From NCBI RefSeq assembly GCF_944324615.1, contig NZ_CALUWY010000005.1, positions 34,014-98,013 of the forward strand: a stretch of 64,000 nt of DNA, in the 5' to 3' direction. Source of the DNA: an uncultured Mailhella sp. (GTDB lineage: Bacteria > Desulfobacterota > Desulfovibrionia > Desulfovibrionales > Desulfovibrionaceae). Position 1 is the stretch's first letter. Each line of letters begins with the position of its first letter. A model generated the notes under the pieces. It saw only the letters and a program-made list of their open reading frames with translations, did no database searches and was not told the origin of the DNA. Made by a program: the position numbers and the translations under genes. Shown piece by piece: positions 17,086 to 26,236 of this stretch.

Positions 17086-17934
17086 ATGTACGAATTCTGG
17101 AAAATCACCCCCGGCGGAAATCCGACCATTCTTCTGAGAGCCGAGGATTTCCCGCGGAATATGCGCGCTCAGGCGGCGGGCGCGGTCATGAGCGACCAGC
17201 ACATCGGTGCGGAACAGGTGGGCTATGTGCGCCTTTCGGGCAGGCCCCGGCTGGACATGATGGGCGGAGAATTCTGCCTCAACGCCACGCGCTCCTTTGC
17301 CGTGCTTCTTGCTCAGGAAGGGCTTCTTGCGGGAAACGGCCATGAATACTCAGGCAGCGTGGAAGTTTCCGGAGTGCCCGGCGACGTGGCCGTGCACGTG
17401 CGCCTTGAACCGGATCAGCTGCCCTTTGCCGAAGCCTGCCTGCACTTTGCCTCCCTGCCCGTGCCGGAAACGCTCCCGGAACAGGGCAGGCTCCTGCGCA
17501 TTCCCGGCATCATTCACATTGTGCAGGAAGGTTCCGTCCCTTCTCAGGACAAACTGCCCCTGTTCTGCGAAAGACAGCGCAAAACATGCGGTGTCGCCGC
17601 AGAGGAAGCCGTGGGGCATCTGTGGCTCTCGGGCCTGAAAAAGGACGGTGACAACGCCGAGGCGGAGCTTTATCCCGTGGTATGGGTGCGCGACACCGCC
17701 ACCCTCTGCCGCGAAAGCGCCTGCGGTTCGGGCACGCTGGCCTGTGCTCTGGCGCTGCACCACAGCCTTCACGTCACGCGCTGTGCCATACGCCAGCCCA
17801 GCGGGTTCCAGCTGAGCGTGCGCATGGAACACAGACCCGAAGGCTGGGATGTCTGGGTGGGCGGCCCCGTACGCATGACCGCGCACGGCCGCACCGACCT
17901 CACCGGCCTTCTGCCCTCCGGTCACACTTTGTAA
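17086..17934 (+). CDS. DapF-superfamily amino acid epimerase/racemase
   Basis: A 282-residue protein with the two-domain diaminopimelate epimerase fold. The two catalytic cysteines are visible: one in MGGEFCLNATRS near residue 66 and one in ESACGSGTLACAL near 213. The N-terminus (FWKITPGGNPT) departs from canonical DapF, which has GNDF there. This is more like the DapF-related racemases acting on other amino acids, such as histidine racemase. So dapF itself is possible but less likely; the substrate is open. It starts after AAGGAA and stands alone. Confidence 0.8.
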   Translation: MYEFWKITPGGNPTILLRAEDFPRNMRAQAAGAVMSDQHIGAEQVGYVRLSGRPRLDMMGGEFCLNATRSFAVLLAQEGLLAGNGHEYSGSVEVSGVPGDVAVHVRLEPDQLPFAEACLHFASLPVPETLPEQGRLLRIPGIIHIVQEGSVPSQDKLPLFCERQRKTCGVAAEEAVGHLWLSGLKKDGDNAEAELYPVVWVRDTATLCRESACGSGTLACALALHHSLHVTRCAIRQPSGFQLSVRMEHRPEGWDVWVGGPVRMTAHGRTDLTGLLPSGHTL

Positions 17935-18027
17935 CAGAGAAGGACGCCCTTTTCCCTTGCCAAGCGGCACAGGATGATTAGAGTTAACCCATCCTGTTCA
18001 CACATCCACTCTGTGAGGCTTTCCTCC

Positions 18028-18441
18028 ATGCTCTGCCCCAACTGCCATGCCGACATTCCCGACAACAGCACCTCCTGCCCCCGCTGCGGCCAGCCCGTCA
18101 TCCATGTCCGTGAAGTCGTGGATGCGGAACTGATGGACAGCCCCGGACGGGAACAGCACGGCACCTTCCACCAGCGCGTGGTCTTCATGCAGTCCCATTC
18201 CAACCAGATCCTGCCTTCCTGCCAGATGGGCATCATCACCCTTGCTCTGGCCTTTGCCATGGGGTTGAAATTCGGCCTGCTGGCCTGCATAGGCTTTCTG
18301 GTTTTCGCGGGCATAGCACGCGTCATCACCTTTGCCGTCAACATACAGCTCATGATGATGGGCCGTTCCATCAATCCGCTGATTCTGCAGATCGTTTCCT
18401 GGTTCTGCTGCTGGAGCCTCGTGGCCTGGCTCGCATCATGA
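18028..18441 (+). CDS. Zinc-ribbon membrane protein
   Basis: A 137-residue protein that begins with a zinc ribbon, CPNCHADIPDNSTSCPRCG (residues 3-21). Two hydrophobic helices follow in the second half (LALAFAMGLKFGLLACIGFLVFAG and LILQIVSWFCCWSLVAWLA). Start MLCPNC is chosen because the ribbon should be N-terminal. It is probably an inner-membrane protein with the ribbon in the cytoplasm. Function unknown. Confidence 0.75.
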   Translation: MLCPNCHADIPDNSTSCPRCGQPVIHVREVVDAELMDSPGREQHGTFHQRVVFMQSHSNQILPSCQMGIITLALAFAMGLKFGLLACIGFLVFAGIARVITFAVNIQLMMMGRSINPLILQIVSWFCCWSLVAWLAS

Positions 18442-18586
18442 CGCGCCCGTGACCTTGTGCTCTCCTCTGCCGATGCAGGAGGGCTCTGCTGCGGCCTTTG
18501 CCGTTTTTCCGTTCCGCTCTTTTTCCGGCAGTCGCTTCTGCCGGTGGCACTTCTACGCGCAGCTGCTGCGTTTTTTCTGGTGATCC

Positions 18587-19267
18587 ATGCCTTCTTCCAC
18601 GCCCCTTTCCTCCCCTTCCCTGGCCGAATACCTTTTTCTCGACCTCGACGGCACCCTGACCGACCCTTCGGAAGGCATTACCCGGGGCGTGATGTACGCG
18701 CTGGAACGCTTCGGCATCCATGAAAAAGACCCGCGCAGGCTCTATCCCTTCATCGGACCGCCTCTCTACGATTCCTTCATGCGCCACTACGGCTTCGATC
18801 TTCCCTCGGCCTACAAGGCCATCGAATACTTTCAGGAATACTACGGACAGCAGGGCATGTATGAGAATGTGCCCTATCCCGGCATCAGGGAACTGCTCTA
18901 CGCGTGGCAGGCGGAAGGCCGCAAGCTGGTGCTTGCCACCTCCAAGCCGGAAGTGTTCGCCGTGCGTATCCTGGAGCGCTTCGACATGGCCGGAGCCTTT
19001 CTCCTCATGGCCGGCGGCGACGTGGAGGAAAAACGGGTGGAGAAGCAGCTCGTCATAGGCTATGCCATGGAAAAACTCGGCCTTTCCCATGGCGAAGGTT
19101 GCGTCATGATCGGTGACCGCAAGTTCGACGTGCTCGGCGCGGGTGTACACGGCATCCCCGCCCTCGGCGTCCTCTACGGCTTCGGCAGCCGGGAGGAACT
19201 TTCCGAGGCCGGGGCATCGTGGCTCGCGCAGAGCGTGGAGGAGCTCGGCTCCCTCATGCGGCGCTGA
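18587..19267 (+). CDS. HAD-family phosphatase (phosphoglycolate phosphatase-like)
   Basis: A 226-residue HAD hydrolase. Motif I is FLDLDGTLTDP (about residues 17-27), with the nucleophile Asp. Motif II is LATSKP near 112 and motif IV is MIGDRKFDVLGA near 177. The cap helices between motifs I and II fit the Gph/PgmB subgroup. The substrate cannot be assigned. It ends 5 bp before the convergent gene, with no terminator in between. Confidence 0.88.
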   Translation: MPSSTPLSSPSLAEYLFLDLDGTLTDPSEGITRGVMYALERFGIHEKDPRRLYPFIGPPLYDSFMRHYGFDLPSAYKAIEYFQEYYGQQGMYENVPYPGIRELLYAWQAEGRKLVLATSKPEVFAVRILERFDMAGAFLLMAGGDVEEKRVEKQLVIGYAMEKLGLSHGEGCVMIGDRKFDVLGAGVHGIPALGVLYGFGSREELSEAGASWLAQSVEELGSLMRR

Positions 19268-19272
19268 GGCGC

Positions 19273-19707
19273 CTAGTCCATCCGCTCCATCCGGACGGAA
19301 GCGCCGTCTTCCAGCCCGGCAAAGTGCTCCATGCCGGATTCCACTCTCCCCAGGGGAACAAGCCCGCTGGAGGGACGGAAATCACGGTAGAACACGGCAA
19401 GATTGCCCCAGGGAGCATAATAGGTGAAGCTTCCTTCCGAAGGATCGCAGCCTGCGGGGGACTTTTCCGTATCCAGCTTTTCCGGCAGATAGGCGATCTT
19501 TTCCGTACCGTTGAAATCCTCAAAGGTCACGGTCAGAGGCAGCATGGCCGCAAAATCCCTGCATGCCGGATGATCCTCCAGGCGCACCACGGCTTCTCCG
19601 TCCGCAAACAGCACGCGCACTTTCTGCCCGGCATCCTCGGCGGCCGAAGCATGACCGCATAGTCCCATCACGGCCGCAAGGGCCAGCATACGCATCATTC
19701 CTTTCAT
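19273..19707 (-). CDS. Secreted cyclophilin-like protein from an internal start (alternative product)
   Basis: The same frame restarted at ATG 19707 gives 144 residues with a complete signal peptide (MKGMMRMLALAAVMGLCGHASA). AAGGAG is at the right distance. The mature part resembles small cyclophilin-like proteins, with GNLAVFYRDF and LVPLGRVESGM near the C-terminus. This independent start suggests that it was, or still is, a separate gene whose upstream neighbour lost its stop codon. Confidence 0.6.
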   Translation of the reverse strand: MKGMMRMLALAAVMGLCGHASAAEDAGQKVRVLFADGEAVVRLEDHPACRDFAAMLPLTVTFEDFNGTEKIAYLPEKLDTEKSPAGCDPSEGSFTYYAPWGNLAVFYRDFRPSSGLVPLGRVESGMEHFAGLEDGASVRMERMD

Positions 19708-20451
19708 CGCACACTCCTTGTTCACAAAAGTCCGTCCGTGCCTTTTTCCGTATGTTTCCCGCAGAGCTTCGCCGTTTGCGGCAGGCAGCGCCGCAGCGGC
19801 ATGTCGCGCCCCTTCCCTGCCCGGCCGGGAGCACATCCATGCCGCCCAGGCGAAAAGAAAGAACATGGCCCCGTAATCCATGAGCAGAAGACAGGCGCCG
19901 TCCTCTCCTCCCCAGGCCATGAAGGCGCTCCGCATGGTAAGCACATATTCCATGTCCCGCTCCGGGAAGGCGTGCACGCCGTACAGGGCAAAGGCTGCGC
20001 AGACAAAGCCCGATCCTCTGCGTGCAAAGGGAGAAAAACTTACCTTTCCGGAAGGCATGACTCTCCGCACATACAGCCCCGCATGCAGCGCCGCGAGAAG
20101 AAAGGCCCAGTGCGCGGAAAAGACATGCAGCGTTCTTGAAAACATGCCGCCTTCCAGTCCCAGGAAGGAAAACACCGTGCGGGAAATGGGCAGAACGCTG
20201 AACAGCGCGCACAAGAATGCCGGAAAAAGAAGCCCGTTCACCACAAGCCGGAGCATGCGGGAAGCAGGGTATCCGCCCCGGAAAAGGGTGCTGAACCAGT
20301 GTCTGTTCAGCCATACATGCCACGCCACCAGGCACGCCAGGCCCACGCCCAGCCATTCATGAGCCGCATTGCCCGTATGGCGACCGGCCATGAGCAGAAG
20401 AAACAATGCCGCCATCACTCCGTCAAGCCGGAGTCTGCCCGCTTTTTTCAT
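19273..20451 (-). CDS. DUF4405-like membrane protein running in frame into a cyclophilin-like domain
   Basis: A 392-residue open frame. Residues 1 to about 245 have six hydrophobic helices with histidines placed as in DUF4405 or cytochrome b-like proteins (LVAWHVWLNRHW, FSAHWAFLLAALHAG). Start MKKAGRLRLDGV follows GAGGAG. The frame continues without a stop through a short polar linker into MKGMMRMLALAAVMG, a signal-peptide-like helix, then a 120-residue cyclophilin-like fold (VRVLFADGEAVVRL, YYAPWGNLAVFYRDF, PLGRVESG). AAGGAG lies 6 bases before that internal ATG. It may be one fused protein, two proteins, or both. Confidence 0.75.
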   Translation of the reverse strand: MKKAGRLRLDGVMAALFLLLMAGRHTGNAAHEWLGVGLACLVAWHVWLNRHWFSTLFRGGYPASRMLRLVVNGLLFPAFLCALFSVLPISRTVFSFLGLEGGMFSRTLHVFSAHWAFLLAALHAGLYVRRVMPSGKVSFSPFARRGSGFVCAAFALYGVHAFPERDMEYVLTMRSAFMAWGGEDGACLLLMDYGAMFFLFAWAAWMCSRPGREGARHAAAALPAANGEALRETYGKRHGRTFVNKECAMKGMMRMLALAAVMGLCGHASAAEDAGQKVRVLFADGEAVVRLEDHPACRDFAAMLPLTVTFEDFNGTEKIAYLPEKLDTEKSPAGCDPSEGSFTYYAPWGNLAVFYRDFRPSSGLVPLGRVESGMEHFAGLEDGASVRMERMD

Positions 20452-20773
20452 GGTGTTCTCCTCATGCCGGATACTTCCGCCGGATGCGCTTCCGGCAGGA
20501 ACCCGGCATGAGAAAAAGATACGCGATTTCCCCCTGCCCGTTGAAGATACGCTTCTCGCAAATTCTTGCCCGATTCTTCCGGCGCATCCATGAAGCGGCA
20601 ACAAGGAGGCGGGATATACCTTCGGCGCAGAACGGCGTATGCTTCCACCAGAAACACATCCTTCAGAACGCGCATCCCTGCCGGAACCTGCGGCCCGCCG
20701 TGTGGCCGTACCCCGTAAAACACGTTCCGACCTCTGCCGGAGCGCGCTGAACCGGCCCTGCCGGGGAGAAACC

Positions 20774-21751
20774 ATGACACGCACGCACATTCCCGGCGCA
20801 GAAACGCCCCTCGTCATTTCCGCAAGCCGCGCCACGGATATTCCCGCCTTCCACGGCGCGTGGTTCATGGGCAGGCTGAAGGCCGGATTCTGCCGCCGGA
20901 AAAATCCGTTCAACGTAAGGCAGGAAAGCCTCATTTCCTTTGAAAAGACCCGCGTCATCGTTTTCTGGAGCAAGGATCCGGCCCCTTTTCTGAAACATCT
21001 CGCCGCCATAGGCGACGCAGGCTTTTCCTTTTACTTTCAGTTCACGCTGAACGACTACGAAAAAGAGAAGCTGGAGCCGCATCTTCCCTCCCTGCGGGCG
21101 AGAATCGACACCTTTCAGCGTCTGGCCGACCTCATCGGGCCGCAGCGCGTCATCTGGCGCTTCGATCCCGTCATTCTCGGCGGCGGCATGGAGGTGGACA
21201 CGGTTCTGGAACGGCTGGAGCGCCTGGGGCGGGAACTTTCCCCCTTTACGGAAAAGCTGGTATTCAGCTTTGTGGACATGTACCGCAAAACGGCCCGGGC
21301 GCTGCACAAGGCAGATCCCTCTTTCCGCGCCCCCTCCGAAGGGGAAATGGCATACTTTGCCCGGAACCTTGCGGACATGAACCGCTCCTGGCCGCATCCC
21401 CTCGCCCTTGCCTCCTGTGCCGAAGCCATGGACCTCGGCACCTGGGGCATGGAAAAAAATGCCTGCATCGACAAAAAGCTCATCGCCCGCCTGTGCCCTG
21501 AGGATGAAGAACTGCGGCAGATTCTCTCCCCGGAAAAAGAACAGCTTTCCCTCCTGCCCCTGAAGAAGGCTTCCGACAAGGACTCAGGCCAGCGCAAGGC
21601 CTGCAACTGTTTCCCCAGCAGGGACATCGGGGCCTACAGCACCTGCCCCCACCTCTGCACCTACTGCTACGCCAACCTTTCGGAAGAACTGGTGAGAAAA
21701 CATATGAAATACTGCCTCTCTCAGCCGGAAAAGCACGAAGCTATGCTCTGA
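20774..21751 (+). CDS. DUF1848 family protein with C-terminal cysteine cluster
   Basis: A 325-residue protein. The N-terminus, ISASRATDIPAFHGAWFM, and VFWSKDP near residue 60 are hallmarks of DUF1848. The C-terminus holds CNCFPSRDIGAYSTCPHLCTYCYAN, in which CPHLCTYCYA resembles a radical-SAM or Fe-S cysteine motif, but at the wrong end for a classical radical SAM enzyme. The start lies behind GGGGAG. Function is unknown; metal or Fe-S binding is likely. Confidence 0.85.
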   Translation: MTRTHIPGAETPLVISASRATDIPAFHGAWFMGRLKAGFCRRKNPFNVRQESLISFEKTRVIVFWSKDPAPFLKHLAAIGDAGFSFYFQFTLNDYEKEKLEPHLPSLRARIDTFQRLADLIGPQRVIWRFDPVILGGGMEVDTVLERLERLGRELSPFTEKLVFSFVDMYRKTARALHKADPSFRAPSEGEMAYFARNLADMNRSWPHPLALASCAEAMDLGTWGMEKNACIDKKLIARLCPEDEELRQILSPEKEQLSLLPLKKASDKDSGQRKACNCFPSRDIGAYSTCPHLCTYCYANLSEELVRKHMKYCLSQPEKHEAML

Positions 21752-21775
21752 AGAGCCTCATTTTTTAAAGAGGGT

Positions 21776-22927
21776 TCAGCGCTTTTTTCCGCCCCGGAAG
21801 AACACGGATCCTGCGGCAAGACAGAGGCATGCAGCAAGCACGATCAGCAAGGCGTCGGGAAGCCCCCTGTCACGGGCGACAAAGCCGAGAAACGGCGGGA
21901 AAAACAGCAGTCCGCTGTAGGAAAGCAGAGAAACCACGGCGCTTGCCCTGCCCGCGCTGATGCCGGGAACGCTCCCTGCACGGCTGAAAAACAGCGGCAC
22001 CAGCGGGGAAAGCCCGGCCCCCATGAGGGCATAGCCCGCAAGGCAGAGCGCCGCCGAAGAGGACCGGAGCACCACGAACATGCCGCAAAACGCCAGAAGG
22101 GAACCGGAAAGCAGCAGCGGAAAATCCCCCATGCCGCTGCGGAGCCTGTCGCCGAAAAGGCGGCAGAACACGGTGGTGAGAGAAAAGGCCGCAAACACAA
22201 GGGCGGCGGTTTCCTCCCCCGCTCCCTTGACCGTGAACAGCAGCAGACTGCCCCATTCGGCCACCGAACCTTCCGCGGCGTAGGCGAGCATGGACAACAC
22301 GCCGCACAGCACCACGAAAAGCGGCAGAGAGCCGGAAGCCTTTTCCCTGCCGGGGGAAGCCTCCGGCAGATCGTCCAGAAGGCGGCGGGAAGCCCACAGG
22401 CGGAAAAAGCTGTACACACCCAGCACGCACACGGCATTGACAAAAGGGCTCAGCCCCAGCGCCGCAGACAATGCCCCGGACAAAGAACCCGTCACGCCCC
22501 CGAAACTGTACGCGGCGTGCATGAACGACATGCAGCGCGAGCGGTAGCGCCTTTCTATCTGTATGCCCTGCGTATTGATGGAAACGTCCACAAGGCCCAT
22601 GCTCATGCCCGTCAGCAGGCATCCTGCGCCAAGCTGCACCGGACTCTGCGAAAGACAACACAGCGCCACGGCAAGGGCCAGTGCCAGAGAGGCCGTTCTC
22701 AATACCCGCGCGCTACCCCACCTGGCAATGGCGCGGCTGCTGCAGAAGAGCGCAACAAGGCTGGAAAGGCCGAGACAGAGCAGCAGAAGGCCTATTTCGG
22801 CCTCATCGGCGCCGGTCTGCATTTTCAGCGCGGGCATTCGGGAGGTAAGGACACCGTAGGCCAATCCGGGACAGATGAAAAAACAGGCGCACGCCGCGCG
22901 GACAACGGAATATTCTGCCTGATGCAT
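21776..22927 (-). CDS. Major facilitator superfamily transporter
   Basis: A 383-residue membrane protein with about twelve hydrophobic helices. It shows MFS features such as RMPALKMQTGADEAEIGLLL in the first loop and RWGSARVLR after TM2. Its overall size and first helices recall the sugar/fucose-permease-like or YbjJ-like group. It is divergent from a MerR regulator that probably controls it from a promoter with a 19-base spacer. This suggests induction by a drug or other small molecule; export is more likely than uptake. Confidence 0.87.
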   Translation of the reverse strand: MHQAEYSVVRAACACFFICPGLAYGVLTSRMPALKMQTGADEAEIGLLLLCLGLSSLVALFCSSRAIARWGSARVLRTASLALALAVALCCLSQSPVQLGAGCLLTGMSMGLVDVSINTQGIQIERRYRSRCMSFMHAAYSFGGVTGSLSGALSAALGLSPFVNAVCVLGVYSFFRLWASRRLLDDLPEASPGREKASGSLPLFVVLCGVLSMLAYAAEGSVAEWGSLLLFTVKGAGEETAALVFAAFSLTTVFCRLFGDRLRSGMGDFPLLLSGSLLAFCGMFVVLRSSSAALCLAGYALMGAGLSPLVPLFFSRAGSVPGISAGRASAVVSLLSYSGLLFFPPFLGFVARDRGLPDALLIVLAACLCLAAGSVFFRGGKKR

Positions 22928-22988
22928 GCCATGCTTCTCCTTTGATCTGCGCCGGAGCTGTCCGGCGGCTTTTCCTGAGCATCCGTTC

Positions 22989-23019
22989 AGCGTAAACTAC
23001 CGGGTAACACAAGGGTCAA
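22989..23019 (-). promoter_or_regulatory. MerR-type promoter with 19-base spacer for the MFS gene
   Basis: On the minus strand TTGACC (23014-23019) and TACGCT (22989-22994) are 19 bases apart, the over-long spacing that MerR regulators correct by bending DNA. It lies between the divergent MFS and merR genes. TACC/GGTA arms around 23003 may be the core of the operator. Confidence 0.6.
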
Positions 23020-23029
23020 GGAGAAAATC

Positions 23030-23896
23030 GTGGAACACGGAACTTTTCTGAATGTGGGTGAATTCGCCCGCATCTGCCACACTACCAGGGAAACGCTCCT
23101 GCACTATGACAGGAAGGGCCTTCTCAAGCCCGCCTATGTCGCGGAAAACGGGTACCGCCGCTACAGCATGAAGCAGTATTTCGACTTCGACCTCATCTGC
23201 CTGCTGAAGGAAGGAGGCAGTACGCTGGAAGAAATCAGAAACTGCCGCGCCTGCTGCGGAAAGGAGGGATTCCTGCCGCTGTTCCGGGAACGCATCGCCG
23301 CTCTCATGAAGGAACAGGAGCGCATCGAGCACCGGCTTTCCATGCTGAAAAAGCTCACGGCCATGAGCGAAGAGGCCCTTGCGGCGGATACGGACAAACT
23401 TTTCTTTGAAGAAAGGCCCGCGGAGGACATACTTATCTACCCCGTGGACTCCGACAAGATCACCGACAGGGAATCGAGCGTGGAATGCTATTCCGCCTGC
23501 CTGCTGAACAGCATGGCGGACGGCAACGCCATCGACCCGCCCCTCGGCGTCATCATTCCCGAAGAAGACGCCCGGCAGGGCCGCTTCCGCATCTGCCACA
23601 TCTTCACGGCCGCCTGGAACAACACAAGCCTGAAGAACGCTCTGCGCGTGGAAGAAGGCCGCTATGCCTGCCTCTTCCACAAAGGCACCCTGGAAAGCCA
23701 CGAAGAGGCCTTCCATGCGCTGCTCAGACAAACAGCGGCCATGGGGCTGCGTGTGTGCGGCCCCGTGTTCGCCTGTGATCAGATGAACTACGCCCTTGCC
23801 GAAACCGGCGAGGTCTATGTCGCAAAATACGCGGTGAGGGTGAAAAAGCAGCCCCAAGAGGAGCCTGCCCTGCAAAGCGGCCCCCGCATCCCCTGA
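23030..23896 (+). CDS. MerR-family regulator with effector-binding domain
   Basis: A 288-residue regulator. The N-terminal winged helix (FLNVGEFARICHTTRETLLHYDRKGLLKP, residues 5-33) is clearly MerR. A long dimerisation helix rich in charged residues follows at about 85-125. The C-terminal 150 residues have GyrI-like effector-binding character (YACLFHKGTLESHEEAFHALL and GPVFA), as in BmrR. Start is GTG at 23030 after AAGGAG. It probably senses a hydrophobic compound and activates the divergent transporter gene. Confidence 0.88.
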   Translation: MEHGTFLNVGEFARICHTTRETLLHYDRKGLLKPAYVAENGYRRYSMKQYFDFDLICLLKEGGSTLEEIRNCRACCGKEGFLPLFRERIAALMKEQERIEHRLSMLKKLTAMSEEALAADTDKLFFEERPAEDILIYPVDSDKITDRESSVECYSACLLNSMADGNAIDPPLGVIIPEEDARQGRFRICHIFTAAWNNTSLKNALRVEEGRYACLFHKGTLESHEEAFHALLRQTAAMGLRVCGPVFACDQMNYALAETGEVYVAKYAVRVKKQPQEEPALQSGPRIP

Positions 23897-24038
23897 ACGC
23901 CCCCTGCCGGGCATGGCGGAAACGTTCCATCTCCCCTGCCGTGAGCCGGAAGGAAAACCATGCCTGCCGCCCGGAAGGATGCCTGAGTCTGCGGGCATGA
24001 CCGCTCATCCCGAAGGCCGGCACGGCGCATCGGGCACA

Positions 24039-24078
24039 GAAAAGCGGCGGCTCCCTCACGGGAACCGCCGCTTTTCTC
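24039..24078 (-). terminator. Terminator of hslV
   Basis: GAAAAGCGGCGG and CCGCCGCTTTTC arms lie 15-50 bp past the hslV stop. On the minus strand the stem is followed by a short U-containing stretch. Confidence 0.7.
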
Positions 24079-24091
24079 TTTTTCTGCCGGA

Positions 24092-24631
24092 CTACTTTTC
24101 TATGACTTCCATGGTGAGATGCGTGTTGGTGAACACGCAGATATCCGCGGCAATGGCCATGGATTCCTTCACGATTTCCGAAGGCGTCATCTGCGTGTGC
24201 CGAAGCAGCGCACGCGCGGCGGAAAGGGCGTAGGCCCCGCCGGAGCCGATGGCGGCCACGCCGTCATCCGGTTCTATGACATCGCCCGTGCCGGTAAGAA
24301 TAAGCGTGCGGTCGGCATCGGCCACCAGCAGAAGCGCTTCGAGCTTGCGCAGGAACTTGTCCTGCCGCCAGTCCTTGGCCATTTCCACGGCGGCGCGCAG
24401 AAGATTGCCGCCCGATTCCTCAAGCTTGGCCTCAAAACGTTCAAACAGGGTGAAGGCGTCGGCCGTGGCTCCCGCGAAACCGGCCAGTACCTGGCCTCTG
24501 TACAGACGGCGCACCTTGCGGGCCGTGTGCTTCATCACCATGGTCTGGCCCATGGTCACCTGACCGTCCCCGCCGATGGCCACGCCGTGTTCATTGCGCA
24601 CGGCCAGAATGGTTGTTCCTCTCAGTTCCAT
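24092..24631 (-). CDS. hslV: ATP-dependent protease proteolytic subunit HslV
   Basis: A 179-residue N-terminal-nucleophile hydrolase that forms the peptidase core of Hsl[21 protein letters not shown] (from residue 6) gives the catalytic threonine after a short propeptide, [22 protein letters not shown] and [19 protein letters not shown] match HslV closely, as does AIGSGG. The start at 24631 follows AGGAG. The partner ATPase gene hslU is not adjacent in this window, unlike in many bacteria. Confidence 0.94.
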   Translation of the reverse strand: MELRGTTILAVRNEHGVAIGGDGQVTMGQTMVMKHTARKVRRLYRGQVLAGFAGATADAFTLFERFEAKLEESGGNLLRAAVEMAKDWRQDKFLRKLEALLLVADADRTLILTGTGDVIEPDDGVAAIGSGGAYALSAARALLRHTQMTPSEIVKESMAIAADICVFTNTHLTMEVIEK

Positions 24632-24791
24632 ATGGTCTCCTGCGTCGGGCAGCGTGCGGGAAAGGCGGCCCATCTCCGGCTCAGGCCGGAAAACGTATCC
24701 GCGATTCTCACATATCGCCGCCCTGCGTTGAATGTCTCCTGCCGGGCATTGTTCCGCCCGGAGTCTGTATGAAAGCGGAATGCCTCGCGAC

Positions 24792-26210
24792 TCAGCGGGC
24801 TTCCTTCATGATCCTGGCGCGCGCCGCCGCCTTTTCCTCATAGGTTTTAATGGCCTTCTTCTCCTCGGCGCTGCGCGCGGAGGCCTTCGCCTTTTCCAGC
24901 CAGCTTTCGGCCCGGCGCCGGTCGTTGCTGTAGAGGGCCGCATAGGCAAGGTGCAGATAGCCCTCGCAGAGCTTGTTCACCGCACCGAGGGACCTTCCGT
25001 AATAGGTATGCACCTCACTGTCTTCCGGCACATGGCGCAGAACCTCGCGGTAGCGCTGCTGGGCCCCGGCCCTGTCGCCGGCATCGTCCAGAAGGCGCGC
25101 GTAGAAGAACACCGCGTAATAATCCCCGGGGGAAAGGCGGAGCGACTGTTCCAGATAACGGCGGGCCCGGGTCACGTCGCCGCCCTTGGTGTATTCAAAA
25201 ATACCCGCCTCGCGCAGGATGAGGGCATCGTTCGGCGCAAGCTTCAAAGCCGAAGCGAACAGCCCTTCCGCATCCTTGATGCGGTTCTGCCGTGCCGCAA
25301 GCATGGCCCTGCCCATGAGGCAGACGGAATCCTTCTCCCCTCCCCGGGCAAAAATCTGCTCCGCATGGGCCGCGTCACCGTAGCGGGCCCAGAGCAGCGC
25401 CTGCACACGGCGGAAGCGCCCGTCGTCCTCCCTGCGGTTTGTCAGGTTCGCCGGCATGCTCTGAATATCGGCCCTCAGCTTTGCAAGGCGGATGTTCAGG
25501 TCGGGGTGGGTGGAAAGATAGGCGGGCATGGCCGAACCGCCGCCCCAGTCCTGGGAACGCAGCACCTCGAACGCGCCGCCCAGCCCCTTCGGGTTGTAGC
25601 CCGCATCCACCAGATATCTGAGGCCGAAACGGTCGGCGTCGTCTTCATCCAGGCGGCTGTAGTTGAGCATGGCGGCGGAACCTGCGGCCATGCTTCCCAC
25701 CATGGCCGCGCCGCCCGCGCTTCCGCCTCCGGCAAGGCCCGCCGCCACACCGGCCACCATGCCGAGAAGGGAGGCCATGGATATGACGCGGCCCCTTTCC
25801 ATGCGCCCGGCAATATGCCGCTGGGTGACGTGGGCCACTTCATGGGCGAGCACGCCCGCCAGCTCCGATTCATGGTTCAGGTGCATGATGAGCCCTGAAA
25901 ACACGAAGACGAAGCCGCCGGGCGCGGCAAAGGCGTTGAGGGAATTGTGCAGAACCACGTTGGCCGGGAATTTGTAGGGCTGGGGAGGCAGCGGCTTGAC
26001 GAGGCGGTCCACCACATCCTGCACATAGTCGTGCACCACCGGATCTTCAATGATGGGCATGGTCGATTTGACCAGAACTTCAAATTCCCGGCCCATCTTC
26101 ATTTCATCCTGAAGCGTGAAATCACCGAAAAGCCCTGCAAGGGCGGGCGACGGCGAAAGCAGCATGCCCGCCATGCAGACAACGGCGATGAGGCGACGAA
26201 CGCGCATCAT
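24792..26210 (-). CDS. bepA: BepA-like periplasmic M48 metalloprotease with TPR repeats
   Basis: A 472-residue exported protein. The signal peptide (residues 1-25) ends in ALA. The M48 zinc site is HEVAH near residue 122, with the third ligand Glu in [11 protein letters not shown] near 190. After about residue 260 the sequence is built of TPR-like helical repeats ([30 protein letters not shown]). This is the layout of BepA/YfgC, which assists or degrades outer-membrane proteins such as LptD. Gene symbol is by architecture. It directly follows cysS, with a gap of about 25 bp. Confidence 0.9.
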   Translation of the reverse strand: MMRVRRLIAVVCMAGMLLSPSPALAGLFGDFTLQDEMKMGREFEVLVKSTMPIIEDPVVHDYVQDVVDRLVKPLPPQPYKFPANVVLHNSLNAFAAPGGFVFVFSGLIMHLNHESELAGVLAHEVAHVTQRHIAGRMERGRVISMASLLGMVAGVAAGLAGGGSAGGAAMVGSMAAGSAAMLNYSRLDEDDADRFGLRYLVDAGYNPKGLGGAFEVLRSQDWGGGSAMPAYLSTHPDLNIRLAKLRADIQSMPANLTNRREDDGRFRRVQALLWARYGDAAHAEQIFARGGEKDSVCLMGRAMLAARQNRIKDAEGLFASALKLAPNDALILREAGIFEYTKGGDVTRARRYLEQSLRLSPGDYYAVFFYARLLDDAGDRAGAQQRYREVLRHVPEDSEVHTYYGRSLGAVNKLCEGYLHLAYAALYSNDRRRAESWLEKAKASARSAEEKKAIKTYEEKAAARARIMKEAR

Positions 26211-26236
26211 GTCTTATTCCCGGCCTTTCCGGCCCG

